Numbered from the stretch's first letter, positions 8,784-18,814 are shown. The stretch is 64,000 nucleotides of DNA from Agromyces luteolus (GCF_009729855.1 NZ_WODA01000025.1:124001-188000); one strand, 5' to 3'. The notes: generated by a model not told the origin, from the letters alone. Numbers and translations: made by a program.

Positions 8784-11525
8784 GTCCGACGACGAGCCGT
8801 CGGGCCGCGTGATCACCGGCGGCGCGCCCGCCGGGCTCAGCGCGGCCGTCGAGACGCGACGGCTGCGCGAACGCGAGCGTCCCTCGCCTGCCGCCTTCGG
8901 CGCGGGGAGCGAGTCGAGCACGGAGTCCAGGAGCGTCTCGGCCTCGGCCGCCCGTGACGGGCGGTCGCGGCGCGCGGGCGTCTCGGGCAGGTCGATGAGC
9001 GCGGCGGGGTGCGACGCCGATTCGTCGGCCTCGGCCGGCGACTCCTCCGCGGGTCCGTTGCCGGATGCCTCGTCCCGGCGCTCCTCGCGCTGCTCGCGCC
9101 CGCCCGACGACTGCTGCGACCCCGAGCCGCGCGACGAGCGGCGACGGCCGCGCCGCCGCTCGCTCCGCTGGCCGGGCTCGGCGCCGGACGGCGCGGCATC
9201 CGTCGACTCGGACTCGGCACCGGGAACCTGCGCTGCCTCAGGCGTCGCCTCGGCGGCCGCCGGAGCCTCGGCGTTCGCGGCCGGACGCGTCTCCTGGTGG
9301 GCGACGGTCGACTTCGCGATCTGGGCGAGGGCGTTCTTCACGTCCTCCGTGATCGCGTGCGTGCCCTGGTGCGCCTTGTCGGTCGCCGACGGCTGCGACT
9401 GGCCGCCGCCGTTGCCGCCGCCGCCGCGGTTGCGGCGACGCTCCACCTGCTGCTGCGGGGCCCGATGCTTCGCGACCGGCTCGTGGTGGACGATGATGCC
9501 GCGGCCGGCGCAGACCTCGCACGGCTCGCTGAAGGTCTCGAGCAGCCCGAGGCCGAGCTTCTTGCGGGTCATCTGCACGAGGCCGAGCGAGGTGACCTCG
9601 GCGACCTGGTGCTTCGTCCGGTCGCGCGAGAGGCACTCGACGAGTCGGCGCAGCACGAGGTCGCGATTGGATTCGAGCACCATGTCGATGAAGTCGACGA
9701 CGATGATGCCGCCGATGTCCCGAAGCCGGAGCTGCCGCACGATCTCCTCGGCGGCCTCGAGGTTGTTCTTGGTGACCGTCTCCTCGAGGTTGCCGCCGGA
9801 ACCGACGAACTTGCCCGTGTTGACGTCGACGACGGTCATCGCCTCGGTGCGGTCGATGATGAGCGAGCCGCCCGAGGGCAGCCACACCTTGCGCTCGAGG
9901 GCCTTCTCGATCTGCTCGGTGATGCGGAACTCGTCGAACGCGTCGCGCTCGCCCTCGTAGGCCTCGACGCGCTCGAGCAGGTCGGGCGCGACCTGGCCGA
10001 GGTACTTCTCGATGGTCCGACGTGCGTCGTCGCCAGCGATGATCATCTTCTGGAAGTCCTCGTTGAAGACGTCGCGGACGATCTTGATGAGCAGGTCGGG
10101 CTCGGAGTGCAGCAGGGCCGGCGCCTGGACCTTCTCGACGGTCGCCGAGATGTCCTTCCACTGCGAGATCAGGCGGTTCACGTCGCGCGTGAGCTGCTCC
10201 TCGGTGGCGCCCTCCGCGGCCGTGCGGACGATGACGCCCTGGTTCTCGGGGAGCACCTCCTTCAGGATCTTCTTGAGGCGCGCGCGCTCGGTGTCGGGCA
10301 GCTTCCGGCTGATGCCGTTCATCGATCCGTTCGGCACGTACACGAGGTAGCGGCCCGGCAGCGAGATCTGGCTCGTCAGGCGCGCGCCCTTGTGCCCGAC
10401 CGGGTCCTTCGTGACCTGGACGAGCACGCGATCGCCCGGCTTCAGCGCGAGTTCGATGCGTCGCGGCTGGTTCTTCTCGCCGTTCTCCGCGGCGGCGTCC
10501 CAGTCGACCTCGCCCGAGTACAGCACGGCGTTGCGGCCGCGGCCGATGTCGACGAACGCGGCCTCCATCGAGGGCAGCACGTTCTGCACGCGCCCGAGGT
10601 AGACGTTGCCGATGAGCGACGCGTCCTGGTTTCGCGCGACGTAGTGCTCGACGAGCACGTCGTCCTCGATCACGCCGATCTGGATGCGGCCGCCCTTCTG
10701 GCGCACGACCATCTGGCGGTCGACCGACTCGCGACGGGCGAGGAACTCGGCCTCGGTGATGACGGCCCGGCGCCGACCGGCGTCGCGGCCGTCGCGGCGG
10801 CGCTGCTTCTTCGCCTCGAGTCGCGTGGAACCCTTGACCTTCTGCGGCTCGGTGATGAGCTCGGGCTCGCGGGGCTTGCGGACCTTGACGACCGTGTTCG
10901 CGGGATCGTCGTCGTTCGCGCGCGACTCCTCGCCGCTTCGGCGGCGCGAGCGGCGACGCACGCTCGAGCCCTCGCGCTCGGCGGCCTCGCGGCCGGCCGC
11001 GCGGTCGTCGCCGCGCTCGGGACCGGACCCGGCGGGCGGGGCGTACACGGGCGGCGCGTGGAAGATGAGCGAGGTGGTCGAGAGCACCGAGGGGATCGGC
11101 GACCCGGCCTCGTCCGACTCGGCCGCATCGGGCCCGGATGCCTCGTCGGTCGCGCCGTCGGCCGCGGCATCCGCTTCGGCGGTGTCGGGGGCGGTCGCGG
11201 CAGCGCCGGCCTCGTCGTCCTCCGCGGTCTCGGCGGGCACCTCGCCGTCGGGCGAGTCGGACGCGGACGGCTCGGCGACGGACGGCTCGGCGACGGGCTG
11301 GTCGGCGACGGACGGCTCGGCCGACAGGGCCGCCGTCTCGTCGCTCGCGGCCGGCTCGGTCGTCGCGTCGGCGGGGGCGTCCTCGGCGGGGGCGGAGGAA
11401 TCCGCAGCGGCCCGCGGCACGACCTGCGCCCGGCGACCCGTGCGGCGCCCCCCGAAGATCCCGCCCCGACGGCGGGGCTCGTCGCCCCCGGATTCGGTCG
11501 GCGGTGTTGCGTTCTCTTCCACCAT
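8769..11525 (-). CDS. rne: Ribonuclease E/G family endoribonuclease
   Basis: A single-strand-specific endoribonuclease for mRNA turnover and for rRNA and tRNA processing. The catalytic core lies inside the 918-residue protein. An S1-like RNA-binding part starts near residue 289 (DVLVEHYVARN, NVYLGRVQNVLPSMEAAFVD). The Mg-binding aspartates are in MTVVDVNTGKF (about 563) and IIVVDFIDM (about 611), and the Zn-link is CEVCAGRG (about 670). About 270 residues of acidic Ala/Pro/Glu sequence precede the core, and about 230 residues of Arg/Ser/Gly-rich disordered sequence follow it. Both flanks are typical of actinobacterial RNase E, where they bind partners. The N-terminal part contains short tandem AEPSVA-type repeats. 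Confidence 0.96.
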   Translation of the reverse strand: MVEENATPPTESGGDEPRRRGGIFGGRRTGRRAQVVPRAAADSSAPAEDAPADATTEPAASDETAALSAEPSVADQPVAEPSVAEPSASDSPDGEVPAETAEDDEAGAAATAPDTAEADAAADGATDEASGPDAAESDEAGSPIPSVLSTTSLIFHAPPVYAPPAGSGPERGDDRAAGREAAEREGSSVRRRSRRRSGEESRANDDDPANTVVKVRKPREPELITEPQKVKGSTRLEAKKQRRRDGRDAGRRRAVITEAEFLARRESVDRQMVVRQKGGRIQIGVIEDDVLVEHYVARNQDASLIGNVYLGRVQNVLPSMEAAFVDIGRGRNAVLYSGEVDWDAAAENGEKNQPRRIELALKPGDRVLVQVTKDPVGHKGARLTSQISLPGRYLVYVPNGSMNGISRKLPDTERARLKKILKEVLPENQGVIVRTAAEGATEEQLTRDVNRLISQWKDISATVEKVQAPALLHSEPDLLIKIVRDVFNEDFQKMIIAGDDARRTIEKYLGQVAPDLLERVEAYEGERDAFDEFRITEQIEKALERKVWLPSGGSLIIDRTEAMTVVDVNTGKFVGSGGNLEETVTKNNLEAAEEIVRQLRLRDIGGIIVVDFIDMVLESNRDLVLRRLVECLSRDRTKHQVAEVTSLGLVQMTRKKLGLGLLETFSEPCEVCAGRGIIVHHEPVAKHRAPQQQVERRRNRGGGGNGGGQSQPSATDKAHQGTHAITEDVKNALAQIAKSTVAHQETRPAANAEAPAAAEATPEAAQVPGAESESTDAAPSGAEPGQRSERRRGRRRSSRGSGSQQSSGGREQREERRDEASGNGPAEESPAEADESASHPAALIDLPETPARRDRPSRAAEAETLLDSVLDSLPAPKAAGEGRSRSRSRRVSTAALSPAGAPPVITRPDGSSSDSASE
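11260..11325. repeat. Short tandem repeats inside rne (PSVA units)
   Basis: The unit GACGGCTCGGCGACG recurs with small changes, encoding PSVADQPVAEPSVAEPSA in the acidic N-terminal extension of RNase E/G. The repeats are in frame and probably variable in length between strains. Confidence 0.6.
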
Positions 11526-11743
11526 CTCTGGTGCACTCCTACACCGGGTGCGACGGCCGCGCCATCGTTCCCGTACTCCTCAGAGCGGTCCGGCGCGTTT
11601 CGCGCTGGTCCGCCAATCCTTCACTGCTGCGCCCGGCGGGTGCCGGTGACGCCAAATCTCGCGGTTCCTCCGCGGATGGGATGCGGTGCATCCTCGAAGC
11701 CCTCGTTGGCGTCGCACCGGGCGCGGCCCGGGCGACTGCATCG

Positions 11744-11752
11744 ATTATCGCA
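11744..11752 (-). promoter_or_regulatory. Extended -10 element upstream of rne
   Basis: The minus strand reads TGCGATAAT, an extended -10 (TGn plus GATAAT), about 220 nt before the rne ATG. It would give a long 5' leader, as known for RNase E autoregulation in E. coli. No clear -35 is visible. The 11526-11743 stretch holds no gene I can support. Confidence 0.45.
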
Positions 11753-11761
11753 CGCTCTCCC

Positions 11762-11790
11762 AGTGACCCTGCGAATCGCCGTGCCAGAAT
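11762..11790 (+). promoter_or_regulatory. Promoter giving a leaderless VKOR transcript
   Basis: AGTGAC (11762-11767), a 17-nt spacer and CAGAAT (11785-11790) end 7 nt before the ATG at 11798. The short distance leaves no room for a ribosome binding site. Confidence 0.5.
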
Positions 11791-11797
11791 CGGGGGC

Positions 11798-12421
11798 ATG
11801 CCCGACTCCCCCCGCGGATCCCGACCGATCGGCGTCGCCGTCTTCCTCCTCGTCGCGGGGGCGCTGGGGCTCCTCGCCGCGTTCGAGCTGTCGCTCGAGA
11901 AGGTGCTCACGCTCGCCGACCCGAGCCACGTCCCGAACTGCAACGTCGGCGTGCTCGTCGGCTGCAGCACCAACCTCGCGTCGTGGCAGGGCAGCCTGTT
12001 CGGCTTCCCGAACCCGTTCGTCGGGCTCATGGCGTGGCCGGTGGTCATCACGATCGCGATGGCCCTGCTCGCCGGCGCGAGCTTCGCGCGGTGGTTCTGG
12101 ATCGGGCTGAACGTCGGCGTCACGGGTGCCGTCGTCTTCCTCGGCTGGCTGATCTACCAGAGCATCTACGTGCTCGACGTCCTGTGCCCCTGGTGCATGC
12201 TCACCTGGGCGGTGACCATCCCGACGTTCCTCGTCGTCACGATGCGGAACCTCCGCGACGGCGCGTTCGGCGACGCGCCCGGACTCCGTCGGTTCGGGGC
12301 ATCCGCCATGGGCTGGATCGTCGTCATCACCGCAGCCTGCTACGCGATCGTGATCCTGCTCGCCCAGGCGCAGATGAACGCGATCCCGCGCGTCATCATC
12401 GACCTGCAGAACCTCTTCTGA
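11798..12421 (+). CDS. Vitamin K epoxide reductase (VKOR) family membrane protein
   Basis: VKOR homologues reoxidise a periplasmic-type thiol oxidase (DsbA-like) and pass electrons to menaquinone. The 207-residue protein has about five transmembrane helices, with the loop cysteine pair C48 and C56 (VPNCNVGVLVGCSTN) and the catalytic C130-P-W-C133 (LCPWCMLTWA). All four cysteines needed for the electron relay are therefore present. There is no fused thioredoxin domain and no DsbA-like gene next to it. The ATG follows a promoter by only 7 nt. Confidence 0.93.
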   Translation: MPDSPRGSRPIGVAVFLLVAGALGLLAAFELSLEKVLTLADPSHVPNCNVGVLVGCSTNLASWQGSLFGFPNPFVGLMAWPVVITIAMALLAGASFARWFWIGLNVGVTGAVVFLGWLIYQSIYVLDVLCPWCMLTWAVTIPTFLVVTMRNLRDGAFGDAPGLRRFGASAMGWIVVITAACYAIVILLAQAQMNAIPRVIIDLQNLF

Positions 12422-12464
12422 CGGTCGCCACGGCCGCCCGCGACGCGAGGCCGCCCGAGACGAC

Positions 12465-12507
12465 CGCGGGACCGCGGCATCCGATGATCGGATGCCGCGG
12501 CCCCGCG
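12465..12507. terminator. Bidirectional terminator between VKOR and ndk genes
   Basis: A very stable hairpin. CGCGGG plus CCGCGGCATCCGA pairs with TCGGATGCCGCGG plus CCCGCG, with one mismatch and a 3-nt TGA loop. It lies between the convergent VKOR and ndk genes. The upper stem is built from the GGATGCCGCG motif that is frequent in this window. Confidence 0.85.
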
Positions 12508-12517
12508 ACGCACCTGG

Positions 12518-12940
12518 TCAGGCGAACCAGAGCGAGAGCTCGCGCTCGGCGGACTCGACCGAGTCGGAACCGTGAACGAGGTTCTGCTGGACCCTGAGGC
12601 CCCAGTCCCGGCCGAAGTCGCCGCGGATCGTGCCGGGCAGGGCCGTGGTCGGGTCGGTCGCGCCCGCGAGCACGCGGACGCCCTCGATCACGCGGTTGCC
12701 GGCGACGCGCATCGCGACGACCGGGCCCGACTCCATGAACTCCATCAGGGGCTCGTAGAACGGCTTGCCCTCGTGCTCGGCGTAGTGCTGCGCGAGGAGC
12801 TCCCGGTCGGCCTGCACCATCCGGATGTCGACGAGCGAGTAGCCCTTCGCCTCGATGCGGCGCAGGATCTCGCCGGTGAGGTTGCGCGCGACGCCGTCGG
12901 GCTTGACGAGGACGAGGGTCTCTTCGATGGCAGTGGTCAT
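12518..12940 (-). CDS. ndk: Nucleoside diphosphate kinase
   Basis: Ndk moves the gamma-phosphate of ATP to other nucleoside diphosphates through a phosphohistidine. The 140-residue protein has LVKPDGVARNLTGEIL, the nucleotide-binding region, and the active-site segment NLVHGSD with the catalytic histidine at 123. AGGAAAGGA precedes the ATG at 12940. The start overlaps the stop of the DUF4233 gene (ATGA), making it the last gene of ileS-folC-DUF4233-ndk. Confidence 0.98.
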   Translation of the reverse strand: MTTAIEETLVLVKPDGVARNLTGEILRRIEAKGYSLVDIRMVQADRELLAQHYAEHEGKPFYEPLMEFMESGPVVAMRVAGNRVIEGVRVLAGATDPTTALPGTIRGDFGRDWGLRVQQNLVHGSDSVESAERELSLWFA

Positions 12941-13422
12941 GCGGATTCCTTTCCTGGGTCGGCGACCGAGGCGGCCTCCGCCGCCCGGGCACGATCGATG
13001 CGCGCGCCGACGATCATGCAGTACGCCCACATGCCGCCGAACAGCGCGCCGACGACGAACATCGCCGGGTTGAGGAGCCCCGAGAGGAGGAGGAGCACCT
13101 GCAGGGCCCAGCCCAGCACGTACGCCCACTCGTAGCGGAGCAGCGGGATGGTGATGACGAGGCCGAGGATCACGACGCCGCCCGCGGCGAGCGGCACCCA
13201 GGTCGGCAGGCCGAACGCGCCGCCGTCCTCACGCGAGAGCCCCCAGATCACGAGGGCCGCGAGGAAGACGACGACGATCTCGAAGGTGAGCACGATCGAC
13301 GCGAGGCTCTCCCGGACGGATCGGGCGCGGCGCGCGGGGCGGGCCGGCGCGGCGGGGACGCCGTCGATCGCTTCCTCCGGTCCCGTCGGCTCGTCACCAG
13401 GGGTCGGCGCCGCGGCGGTCAT
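12937..13422 (-). CDS. DUF4233 domain-containing membrane protein
   Basis: A 161-residue protein with an N-terminal Pro/Ala-rich cytoplasmic part, four predicted membrane helices (starting at ASIVLTFEIVVVFLAALVIW) and a charged tail. The family is known in actinobacteria almost always between folC and ndk, as here, and no function is established. It overlaps folC upstream and ndk downstream by ATGA, so translation of the whole set is coupled. Confidence 0.9.
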   Translation of the reverse strand: MTAAAPTPGDEPTGPEEAIDGVPAAPARPARRARSVRESLASIVLTFEIVVVFLAALVIWGLSREDGGAFGLPTWVPLAAGGVVILGLVITIPLLRYEWAYVLGWALQVLLLLSGLLNPAMFVVGALFGGMWAYCMIVGARIDRARAAEAASVADPGKESA

Positions 13423-14792
13423 CGGTCGCTCCAGCCGCGGTCGTCCGCGATCGCGAGGACGTCGCCGACGAGCGTGATCGAGCCGGTGACGACGACGGCG
13501 CGCTTCTCGCCGCGGCCCGCCCAGTCGCGGGCCTCGTCGAGCGCGTCGTCGAGACGCTCGGCGACGTCGACCCGCTCCGGCCCGACGACGCCGGCCACGA
13601 CGGCGGCGAGCTCCTCGGGCGGCAGGGCGCGGTCGGACTCGGATCGCGTGACCACGAAGTGCGCCCCGGTCGGCTCGAGCGCGCGCACGATGCCCGCGGC
13701 GTCCTTGTCGCCGAGCACGCCGAGCACGATGAGCAGCTCGTCGAAGTCGAACACCTCGCCGAGCGCGGCGACGAGGGCCGTCGCGCCGTGCGGGTTGTGA
13801 GCGGCGTCGACGAGGATCGTCGGGTCGGTCGAGACGAGCTGCAGCCGGCCGGGCGAGGTCGCGGCGCCGAGGCCGGACTCGAGCACGTCGTCGGCGAGCC
13901 GCACGGCGCGGCCGAGGAACGCCTCGACGGCGGCGATCGCGACGGCGGCGTTCTCGGCCTGGTGGCGCCCGAGGAGCGGCAGCGCGAGGTCGCGGTACTC
14001 CCCCGCGAGGCCGCGGACGGAGACGAGCTGTCCGCCGACGGCCACGCGCGAGTCGAGCACGGCGAACGCGCCGCCCTCGACCGCGAGGATCGCCTCGTTC
14101 CGCTCGGCGACCTCGCTCAGCACGGTGAGGGCGGCCGGGTCCTGGAACGCGGTCACGACCTCGGCGCCGGGCTTGATGATGCCCGCCTTCGTCCGCGCGA
14201 TCTCCGCGACGGTCCGACCGAGTCGCTGCTCGTGGTCGATCGCGATCGGCGTGATCACGGCGACCTGGCCGTCGGCGACGTTGGTGGAGTCCCACTCGCC
14301 GCCCATGCCGACCTCGAGCACGACCACGTCGACGGGCGCGTCGGCGAACGCGGCGAACGCCAGCACGGTGAGCGCCTCGAAGTAGGTCAGTGCCTCCTCG
14401 CGGGCGGCCCGCAGTTCGTCGTCGACGATCGCGACGACCGGCGTGATCTCCTCCCAGATCCGGGCGACGGCCTCGTCGGCGATCGGCTCGCCGTCGATCC
14501 GGATCCGCTCGGTGAACCGCACGAGGTGCGGGCTCGTGAGCAGGCCCGTGCGGAGTCCCTGCGCGCGCAGGATCGACTCGATCATCCGGCTCGTCGACGT
14601 CTTGCCGTTGGTGCCGGTGAGGTGGATGACGGGTGCCGCGCGGTGCGGGTCGCCGAGCAGCTCCACGGCCCGCCGGGTCGCGTCGAGCCGCGGCTGCGGC
14701 GCCGACTCGCCGACGCGCGCGAGGAGGTCGGCGTACACGGCGTCGGCCGCGTCGCGCTCCTCGGGCGTCGAGTCGGGGATCGCGTCGGTCAT
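13419..14792 (-). CDS. folC: Dihydrofolate synthase / folylpolyglutamate synthase
   Basis: FolC adds glutamate to dihydropteroate and to reduced folates. The 457-residue Mur-ligase-fold protein has the ATP loop [11 protein letters not shown] (57-67), the Omega-loop region [31 protein letters not shown], the metal-binding [13 protein letters not shown], and the C-terminal [12 protein letters not shown] motif. The ATG at 14792 overlaps the ileS stop (ATGA). The open frame continues upstream, but this start matches the family and the overlap. Confidence 0.97.
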   Translation of the reverse strand: MTDAIPDSTPEERDAADAVYADLLARVGESAPQPRLDATRRAVELLGDPHRAAPVIHLTGTNGKTSTSRMIESILRAQGLRTGLLTSPHLVRFTERIRIDGEPIADEAVARIWEEITPVVAIVDDELRAAREEALTYFEALTVLAFAAFADAPVDVVVLEVGMGGEWDSTNVADGQVAVITPIAIDHEQRLGRTVAEIARTKAGIIKPGAEVVTAFQDPAALTVLSEVAERNEAILAVEGGAFAVLDSRVAVGGQLVSVRGLAGEYRDLALPLLGRHQAENAAVAIAAVEAFLGRAVRLADDVLESGLGAATSPGRLQLVSTDPTILVDAAHNPHGATALVAALGEVFDFDELLIVLGVLGDKDAAGIVRALEPTGAHFVVTRSESDRALPPEELAAVVAGVVGPERVDVAERLDDALDEARDWAGRGEKRAVVVTGSITLVGDVLAIADDRGWSDR

Positions 14793-17700
14793 CGGGCGGC
14801 CTCCGTCAGCTTCGCGACGGCGACGAGCAGCTTCGAGCCGTCGCCGAGCCTGTGGGCGGCCTCGCCGTCGACCTCGCCGACCATGACGAGCACCTCGGGC
14901 GCGAGCGTCTCGCGGCCGATCAGGTCGCGGTGCGCCTCGGCGGCCGCCGCGCCGGCGGCGTCGAGCGTGAGGTCGAGGCGGATGCGGTCGCCGACCTCGA
15001 GACCGGCGGCCTTGCGCGATTCCTGCACGGCACGGACGATGTCGCGCGCGAGGCCCTCGGCCTCGAGCTCGGGCGTCGTGCGCACGTCGAGGATCGCGAA
15101 GCCGCCGTCGGCGAGGAGTCCGAGCGCGTTCCCGCCGTCGGCACCCCCGCTCGCCTCGAGCACGAGGTCGTACTCCCCCGGCTCGAGCGCGATGCCGCCG
15201 GCCACGACCGTGTCGCCGTCGACGGACCAGTCGCCGCCGCGCGCCGCCTGGATCGCCTGCTGCACCTGCTTGCCGAGGCGCGGACCCGCGGCGCGGGCGT
15301 TCACCGTCAGCCGCTTGGTCACGCCGTAGGCCGCCGCGCTCGAGTCGTCGAGCTCGACGAGGTCGACGCGCTTGACGTTGAGCTCGTCGCGGAGGATCGA
15401 CTCGAACGGCGCGAGGCTCGCGGCATCCGTCGTCACGACCGTGAGCGACGCGAGCGGCAGGCGCACGCGACGACCGGCCTGCTTGCGCAACGCGAGCACG
15501 GCGCCGGTGACCTCGCGCACGGCGTCCATCGCCGCGACGAGCTCGGGGTCGGCCGGGAACTCGTCGGCGATCGGCCAGTCGGCCAGGTGCACGCTGCGAC
15601 CGCCCGTGAGCCCGCGCCAGACCTTCTCGGTCACGAGCGGCAGCATGGGCGCGGCCAGGCGCGTCAGCGTCTCGAGCACGGTGAAGAGCGTGTCGAACGC
15701 CTCGGCACCCGACCCGTCGTCGCCCACGCCCTGCCAGAACCGATCGCGCGATCGACGCACGTACCAGTTGGTGAGCACGTCGCCGAAGTCGCGGAGCTTC
15801 TGCGACGCGAGCGTCGTGTCGAAGTCCTCGTAATCGGCGGTCACGGCCTCGACGAGGTCGCGCAGCTTCGCGAGCAGGTACCGGTCGAGCACGTCGGTCG
15901 ACGCCGTCGAGCGGGATGCCTCGTAGCCGCCCTCGCGCGCCGTGTTGGCGTACAGCGAGAAGAAGTACCACGTGCTCCAGAGCGGCAGCATGAGCTGGCG
16001 CACGCCCTCGCGGATGCCCTCCTCGGTCACGACGAGGTTGCCGCCGCGCAGCACCGAGCTCGACATGAGGAACCAGCGCATCGCGTCGGACCCGTCGCGC
16101 TCGAACACCTCGGAGACGTCCGGGTAGTTGCGCAGCGACTTCGACATCTTCTGCCCGTCGCTGCCGAGCACGATGCCGTGGCTCACGACGTTCTTGAACG
16201 CAGGCCGGTCGAACAGCGCCGTGGCGAGCACGTGCATGACGTAGAACCAGCCGCGCGTCTGCCCGATGTACTCGACGATGAAGTCGGCCGGGTTGTGCGT
16301 GTCGAACCAGTCCTGGTTCTCGAACGGGTAGTGCACCTGCGCGAAGGGCATCGAACCCGAGTCGAACCACACGTCGAACACGTCGCTGATGCGGCGCATG
16401 GTCGACTTCCCGGTCGGGTCGTCGGGGTTCGGCCGCGTGAGCTCGTCGATGTACGGGCGGTGCAGGTCGGGCTCGCCCTCGGGGTTCGTGGGCACGCGGC
16501 CGAAGTCGCGCTCGAGCTCTTCCAGCGAGCCGTACACGTCGACGCGCGGGTACTCGGGGTCGTCGCTCTTCCACACCGGGATCGGCGAGCCGAAGTAGCG
16601 GTTGCGGCTGATCGACCAGTCGCGGGCGTTGCCCACCCACTTGCCGAACTGGCCGTACTTGACGTTCTCGGGCACCCACGTGATGCCCTCGTTGAGTTCG
16701 CCCATGCGGTCGCGGAACTCGGGCACGCGCACGAACCAGCTCGAGACCGCCTTGTAGATGAGCGGGTTCCGGCAGCGCCAGCAGTGCGGGTACGAGTGCT
16801 CGTAGCTCGCCTGCCGGAGCAGGCGCCCCTCGGCCTTGAGCAGCTGCGTGAGCGGCTTGTTCGCGTCGGACCACAGCAGCCCCGCGACATCCGTCACCTC
16901 GGGCAGGAACCGGCCGGAGTCGTCGACCGAGATCACGACCGGGATGCCGTGCGCCTCGCAGACCTTCTGGTCCTCCTCGCCGTACGCGGGGGCCTGGTGC
17001 ACGATGCCGGTGCCGTCCTCGGTCGTGACGTAGTCGGCGACGAGCACGCGCCAGGCCCGCTCGAGGCCGAACCTCTCGACGTCGGCGTAGTAGTCGAAGA
17101 GCCGGTCGTAGGTCACGCCGTCGAGCTCCGAACCCAGCACCGTGCGGGAGACCGCCGCGCGCGCCTCGTCGGCGGAGTCGTAGCCGAGCTCCTTGGCGTA
17201 GTTGCCCACGAGGTCCTGCGCCAGCAGGTACTCGGCGCCCAGCACCTCGGTGTCGTCGGGGCCGCCCGGGGCGTGCTCGCGGAGCACCGTGGCATCCGGC
17301 GTGCCGTTCGGGCCGGCGGGCACGACGGCGTAGGTGATCTCGGGTCCGACGGCGAGCGCGAAGTTCGTCGGCAGCGTCCACGGCGTGGTCGTCCAGGCGA
17401 GCGCGCGCACCGCCGTGAGGCCGAGCGCCTCGGCCTTCGCGCCCGTGAGCGGGAAGGTGACCGTGACGGTCTGGTCCTGGCGCGGCTTGTAGACGTCGTC
17501 GTCCATGCGCAGCTCGTGGTTCGACAGCGGCGTCTGGTCACGCCAGCAGTAGGGCAGCACGCGGTGCCCCTCGTAGGCGAGGCCCTTCTCGTGCAGGGTC
17601 TTGAACGCCCAGAGCACCGACTCCATGAAGGTCACGTCGAGCGTCTTGTAGTCGTTCTCGAAGTCGACCCAGCGCGCCTGGCGGGTGACGTAGTCCTGCC

Positions 17701-18115
17701 ACTCCTCGGTGTAGCGGAGCACGGCGTCGCGCGCGGCGCGGTTGAACGCCGCGATGCCCATCTCCTCGATCTGCACCTTGTCGGTGATGCCGAGCTGGCG
17801 CTCGGCCTCGAGCTCGGCGGGCAGGCCGTGGGTGTCCCAGCCGAAGCGGCGGTGCACCTGCTTGCCGCGCATGGTCTGGAAGCGCGGGAAGACGTCCTTG
17901 GCGTAGCCGGTGAGGAGGTGCCCGTAGTGGGGCAGGCCGTTCGCGAACGGCGGGCCGTCGTAGAAGACCCACTCCTCGGCGCCTTCGCGCTGGTCGATGG
18001 AGGCCTGGAAGGTGCCGTCGGCCTTCCAGTGCGCGAGCATCTCCTGCTCGATCGCCGGGAAGGACGGCGACGGCGTGACGGACTGCGGCTCGGGGTCCTG
18101 GCCCTTGGGGTACAA
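14789..18115 (-). CDS. ileS: Isoleucyl-tRNA synthetase, eukaryote-like (IleS2) type
   Basis: IleRS charges tRNA-Ile. The 1108-residue protein has the class I signatures HYGH (63-66, in [10 protein letters not shown]) and KMSKS (656-660). The first motif has the form typical of the long IleS2 clade ([12 protein letters not shown]), not of the IleS1 clade (HIGH/HMGH with a C-terminal zinc finger); no such zinc finger is seen. IleS2 enzymes are known to be less sensitive to pseudomonic acid. The start is a TTG at 18115, preceded by CAGGAG. Expression is controlled by the T-box leader directly upstream, and folC overlaps the stop. Confidence 0.97.
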   Translation of the reverse strand: MYPKGQDPEPQSVTPSPSFPAIEQEMLAHWKADGTFQASIDQREGAEEWVFYDGPPFANGLPHYGHLLTGYAKDVFPRFQTMRGKQVHRRFGWDTHGLPAELEAERQLGITDKVQIEEMGIAAFNRAARDAVLRYTEEWQDYVTRQARWVDFENDYKTLDVTFMESVLWAFKTLHEKGLAYEGHRVLPYCWRDQTPLSNHELRMDDDVYKPRQDQTVTVTFPLTGAKAEALGLTAVRALAWTTTPWTLPTNFALAVGPEITYAVVPAGPNGTPDATVLREHAPGGPDDTEVLGAEYLLAQDLVGNYAKELGYDSADEARAAVSRTVLGSELDGVTYDRLFDYYADVERFGLERAWRVLVADYVTTEDGTGIVHQAPAYGEEDQKVCEAHGIPVVISVDDSGRFLPEVTDVAGLLWSDANKPLTQLLKAEGRLLRQASYEHSYPHCWRCRNPLIYKAVSSWFVRVPEFRDRMGELNEGITWVPENVKYGQFGKWVGNARDWSISRNRYFGSPIPVWKSDDPEYPRVDVYGSLEELERDFGRVPTNPEGEPDLHRPYIDELTRPNPDDPTGKSTMRRISDVFDVWFDSGSMPFAQVHYPFENQDWFDTHNPADFIVEYIGQTRGWFYVMHVLATALFDRPAFKNVVSHGIVLGSDGQKMSKSLRNYPDVSEVFERDGSDAMRWFLMSSSVLRGGNLVVTEEGIREGVRQLMLPLWSTWYFFSLYANTAREGGYEASRSTASTDVLDRYLLAKLRDLVEAVTADYEDFDTTLASQKLRDFGDVLTNWYVRRSRDRFWQGVGDDGSGAEAFDTLFTVLETLTRLAAPMLPLVTEKVWRGLTGGRSVHLADWPIADEFPADPELVAAMDAVREVTGAVLALRKQAGRRVRLPLASLTVVTTDAASLAPFESILRDELNVKRVDLVELDDSSAAAYGVTKRLTVNARAAGPRLGKQVQQAIQAARGGDWSVDGDTVVAGGIALEPGEYDLVLEASGGADGGNALGLLADGGFAILDVRTTPELEAEGLARDIVRAVQESRKAAGLEVGDRIRLDLTLDAAGAAAAEAHRDLIGRETLAPEVLVMVGEVDGEAAHRLGDGSKLLVAVAKLTEAAR

Positions 18116-18342
18116 CGCTCGCTCCTGCTGGATCTCGCCGGTTCACGAGGACGGCTGGCTCGTCGAGCCCCACCGCGGTACCACCCCGCTTGCCCCGGCG
18201 ATGCCGGAACCTCTCGTTCGTCAGCTGTGACGGGCTGGACCCGTTCGGTTCTAGTGACGGTCCGGATGCCGGGGCACCCGTTCCGCGTTCTTCCGAAGAC
18301 TCCCCGGTGATGGCCGGATCGACGTCGCTGCCGTCAATGGTA
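18116..18342 (-). promoter_or_regulatory. Isoleucine T-box riboswitch leader of ileS, with -10 element
   Basis: The minus strand upstream of ileS carries the conserved T-box sequence GGGTGGTACCGCG (18174-18186), which pairs with the tRNA acceptor end. Further upstream, a short stem CCGG/CCGG closes a loop CCATCA containing the codon ATC (18309-18311), the expected isoleucine specifier. This is the ultrashort Stem I architecture of actinobacterial ileS leaders. A TACCAT -10 (18337-18342) gives a leader of about 215 nt. No U-rich terminator precedes the start codon, so regulation is probably translational: uncharged tRNA-Ile frees the ribosome binding site. Exact boundaries of the helices are not resolved. 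Confidence 0.9.
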
Positions 18343-18410
18343 CCGCGCGCTCCGTCGCCGTGCGCGCCCGATCGGCGCCGCGCCGACCCGGCTCGCCGCG
18401 CCGACCCGCG

Positions 18411-18761
18411 TCAGCGCCAGGCCTCGCGGACGAGGGCGAGCAGCGCCTCGCGGTCGACGCCGTTCAGCCGGGCCTCGTCGACGAGGTCGTGGATGGCTCC
18501 GGCGAGCGCCGTGTGGTGGCCGAGCCGCTTCGCGACCGTCGCGCCCCGGCCGGGATGCAGTTCGATGAAGCCCTCGTCGCGGAGCAGGCGGTAGGCGCGG
18601 AGCGCCGTGTTCACGTTGACCCCGAGCTGCGCGGCGAGCCCGCGGGCGGGCGGCAGCCGCTCGCCGAACCCGATGCGCCCGTCGACGATCGCGGCGCGGA
18701 GGGCGTCGGCGAGCCGCTCGAAGATCGGGCCGGGGGCCGCCGGATCGATGGCGATTCGCAC
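18411..18761 (-). CDS. GntR family regulator, short YtrA-like type
   Basis: A 116-residue repressor with an N-terminal winged helix-turn-helix (DALRAAIVDGRIGFGERLPPA, then LAAQLGVNVNTALRAYRLL) and only a short helical C-terminal part for dimerisation, as in the YtrA subfamily. Such regulators usually control an adjacent transporter. The GTG start at 18761 lies 6 nt after a TACGCT hexamer (18768-18773), so its mRNA is probably leaderless. It is divergent from the MFS gene, with a long dyad between them. Confidence 0.88.
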   Translation of the reverse strand: MRIAIDPAAPGPIFERLADALRAAIVDGRIGFGERLPPARGLAAQLGVNVNTALRAYRLLRDEGFIELHPGRGATVAKRLGHHTALAGAIHDLVDEARLNGVDREALLALVREAWR

Positions 18762-18774
18762 GCGCCGAGCGTAC

Positions 18775-18803
18775 CAGTTGTGCTATTCGCAGCATCACAA
18801 CTG
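18775..18803. promoter_or_regulatory. 29-bp operator-like dyad between YtrA-like and MFS genes
   Basis: CAGTTGTG (18775-18782) and CACAACTG (18796-18803) are perfect inverted repeats, and TGCT/AGCA inside them extend the symmetry with one unpaired base. The dyad lies directly upstream of the regulator's -10 and about 12 nt upstream of the transporter's -35, a position from which the GntR protein could control both. Confidence 0.75.
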
Positions 18804-18814
18804 TCGCAATCGGC

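Noticed and set aside
9009..12110. A very long open frame on the plus strand opposite the RNase E/G gene
   Set aside because: It runs antisense to a clearly recognised gene, has low-complexity Arg/Gly/Leu composition and no family resemblance. Long antisense frames are normal in DNA of this GC content.
12937..14295. A longer N-terminal reading of the DUF4233 protein within folC
   Set aside because: The extra part is Arg-rich shadow sequence of folC; the ATG at 13422 gives the family length and an ATGA overlap.
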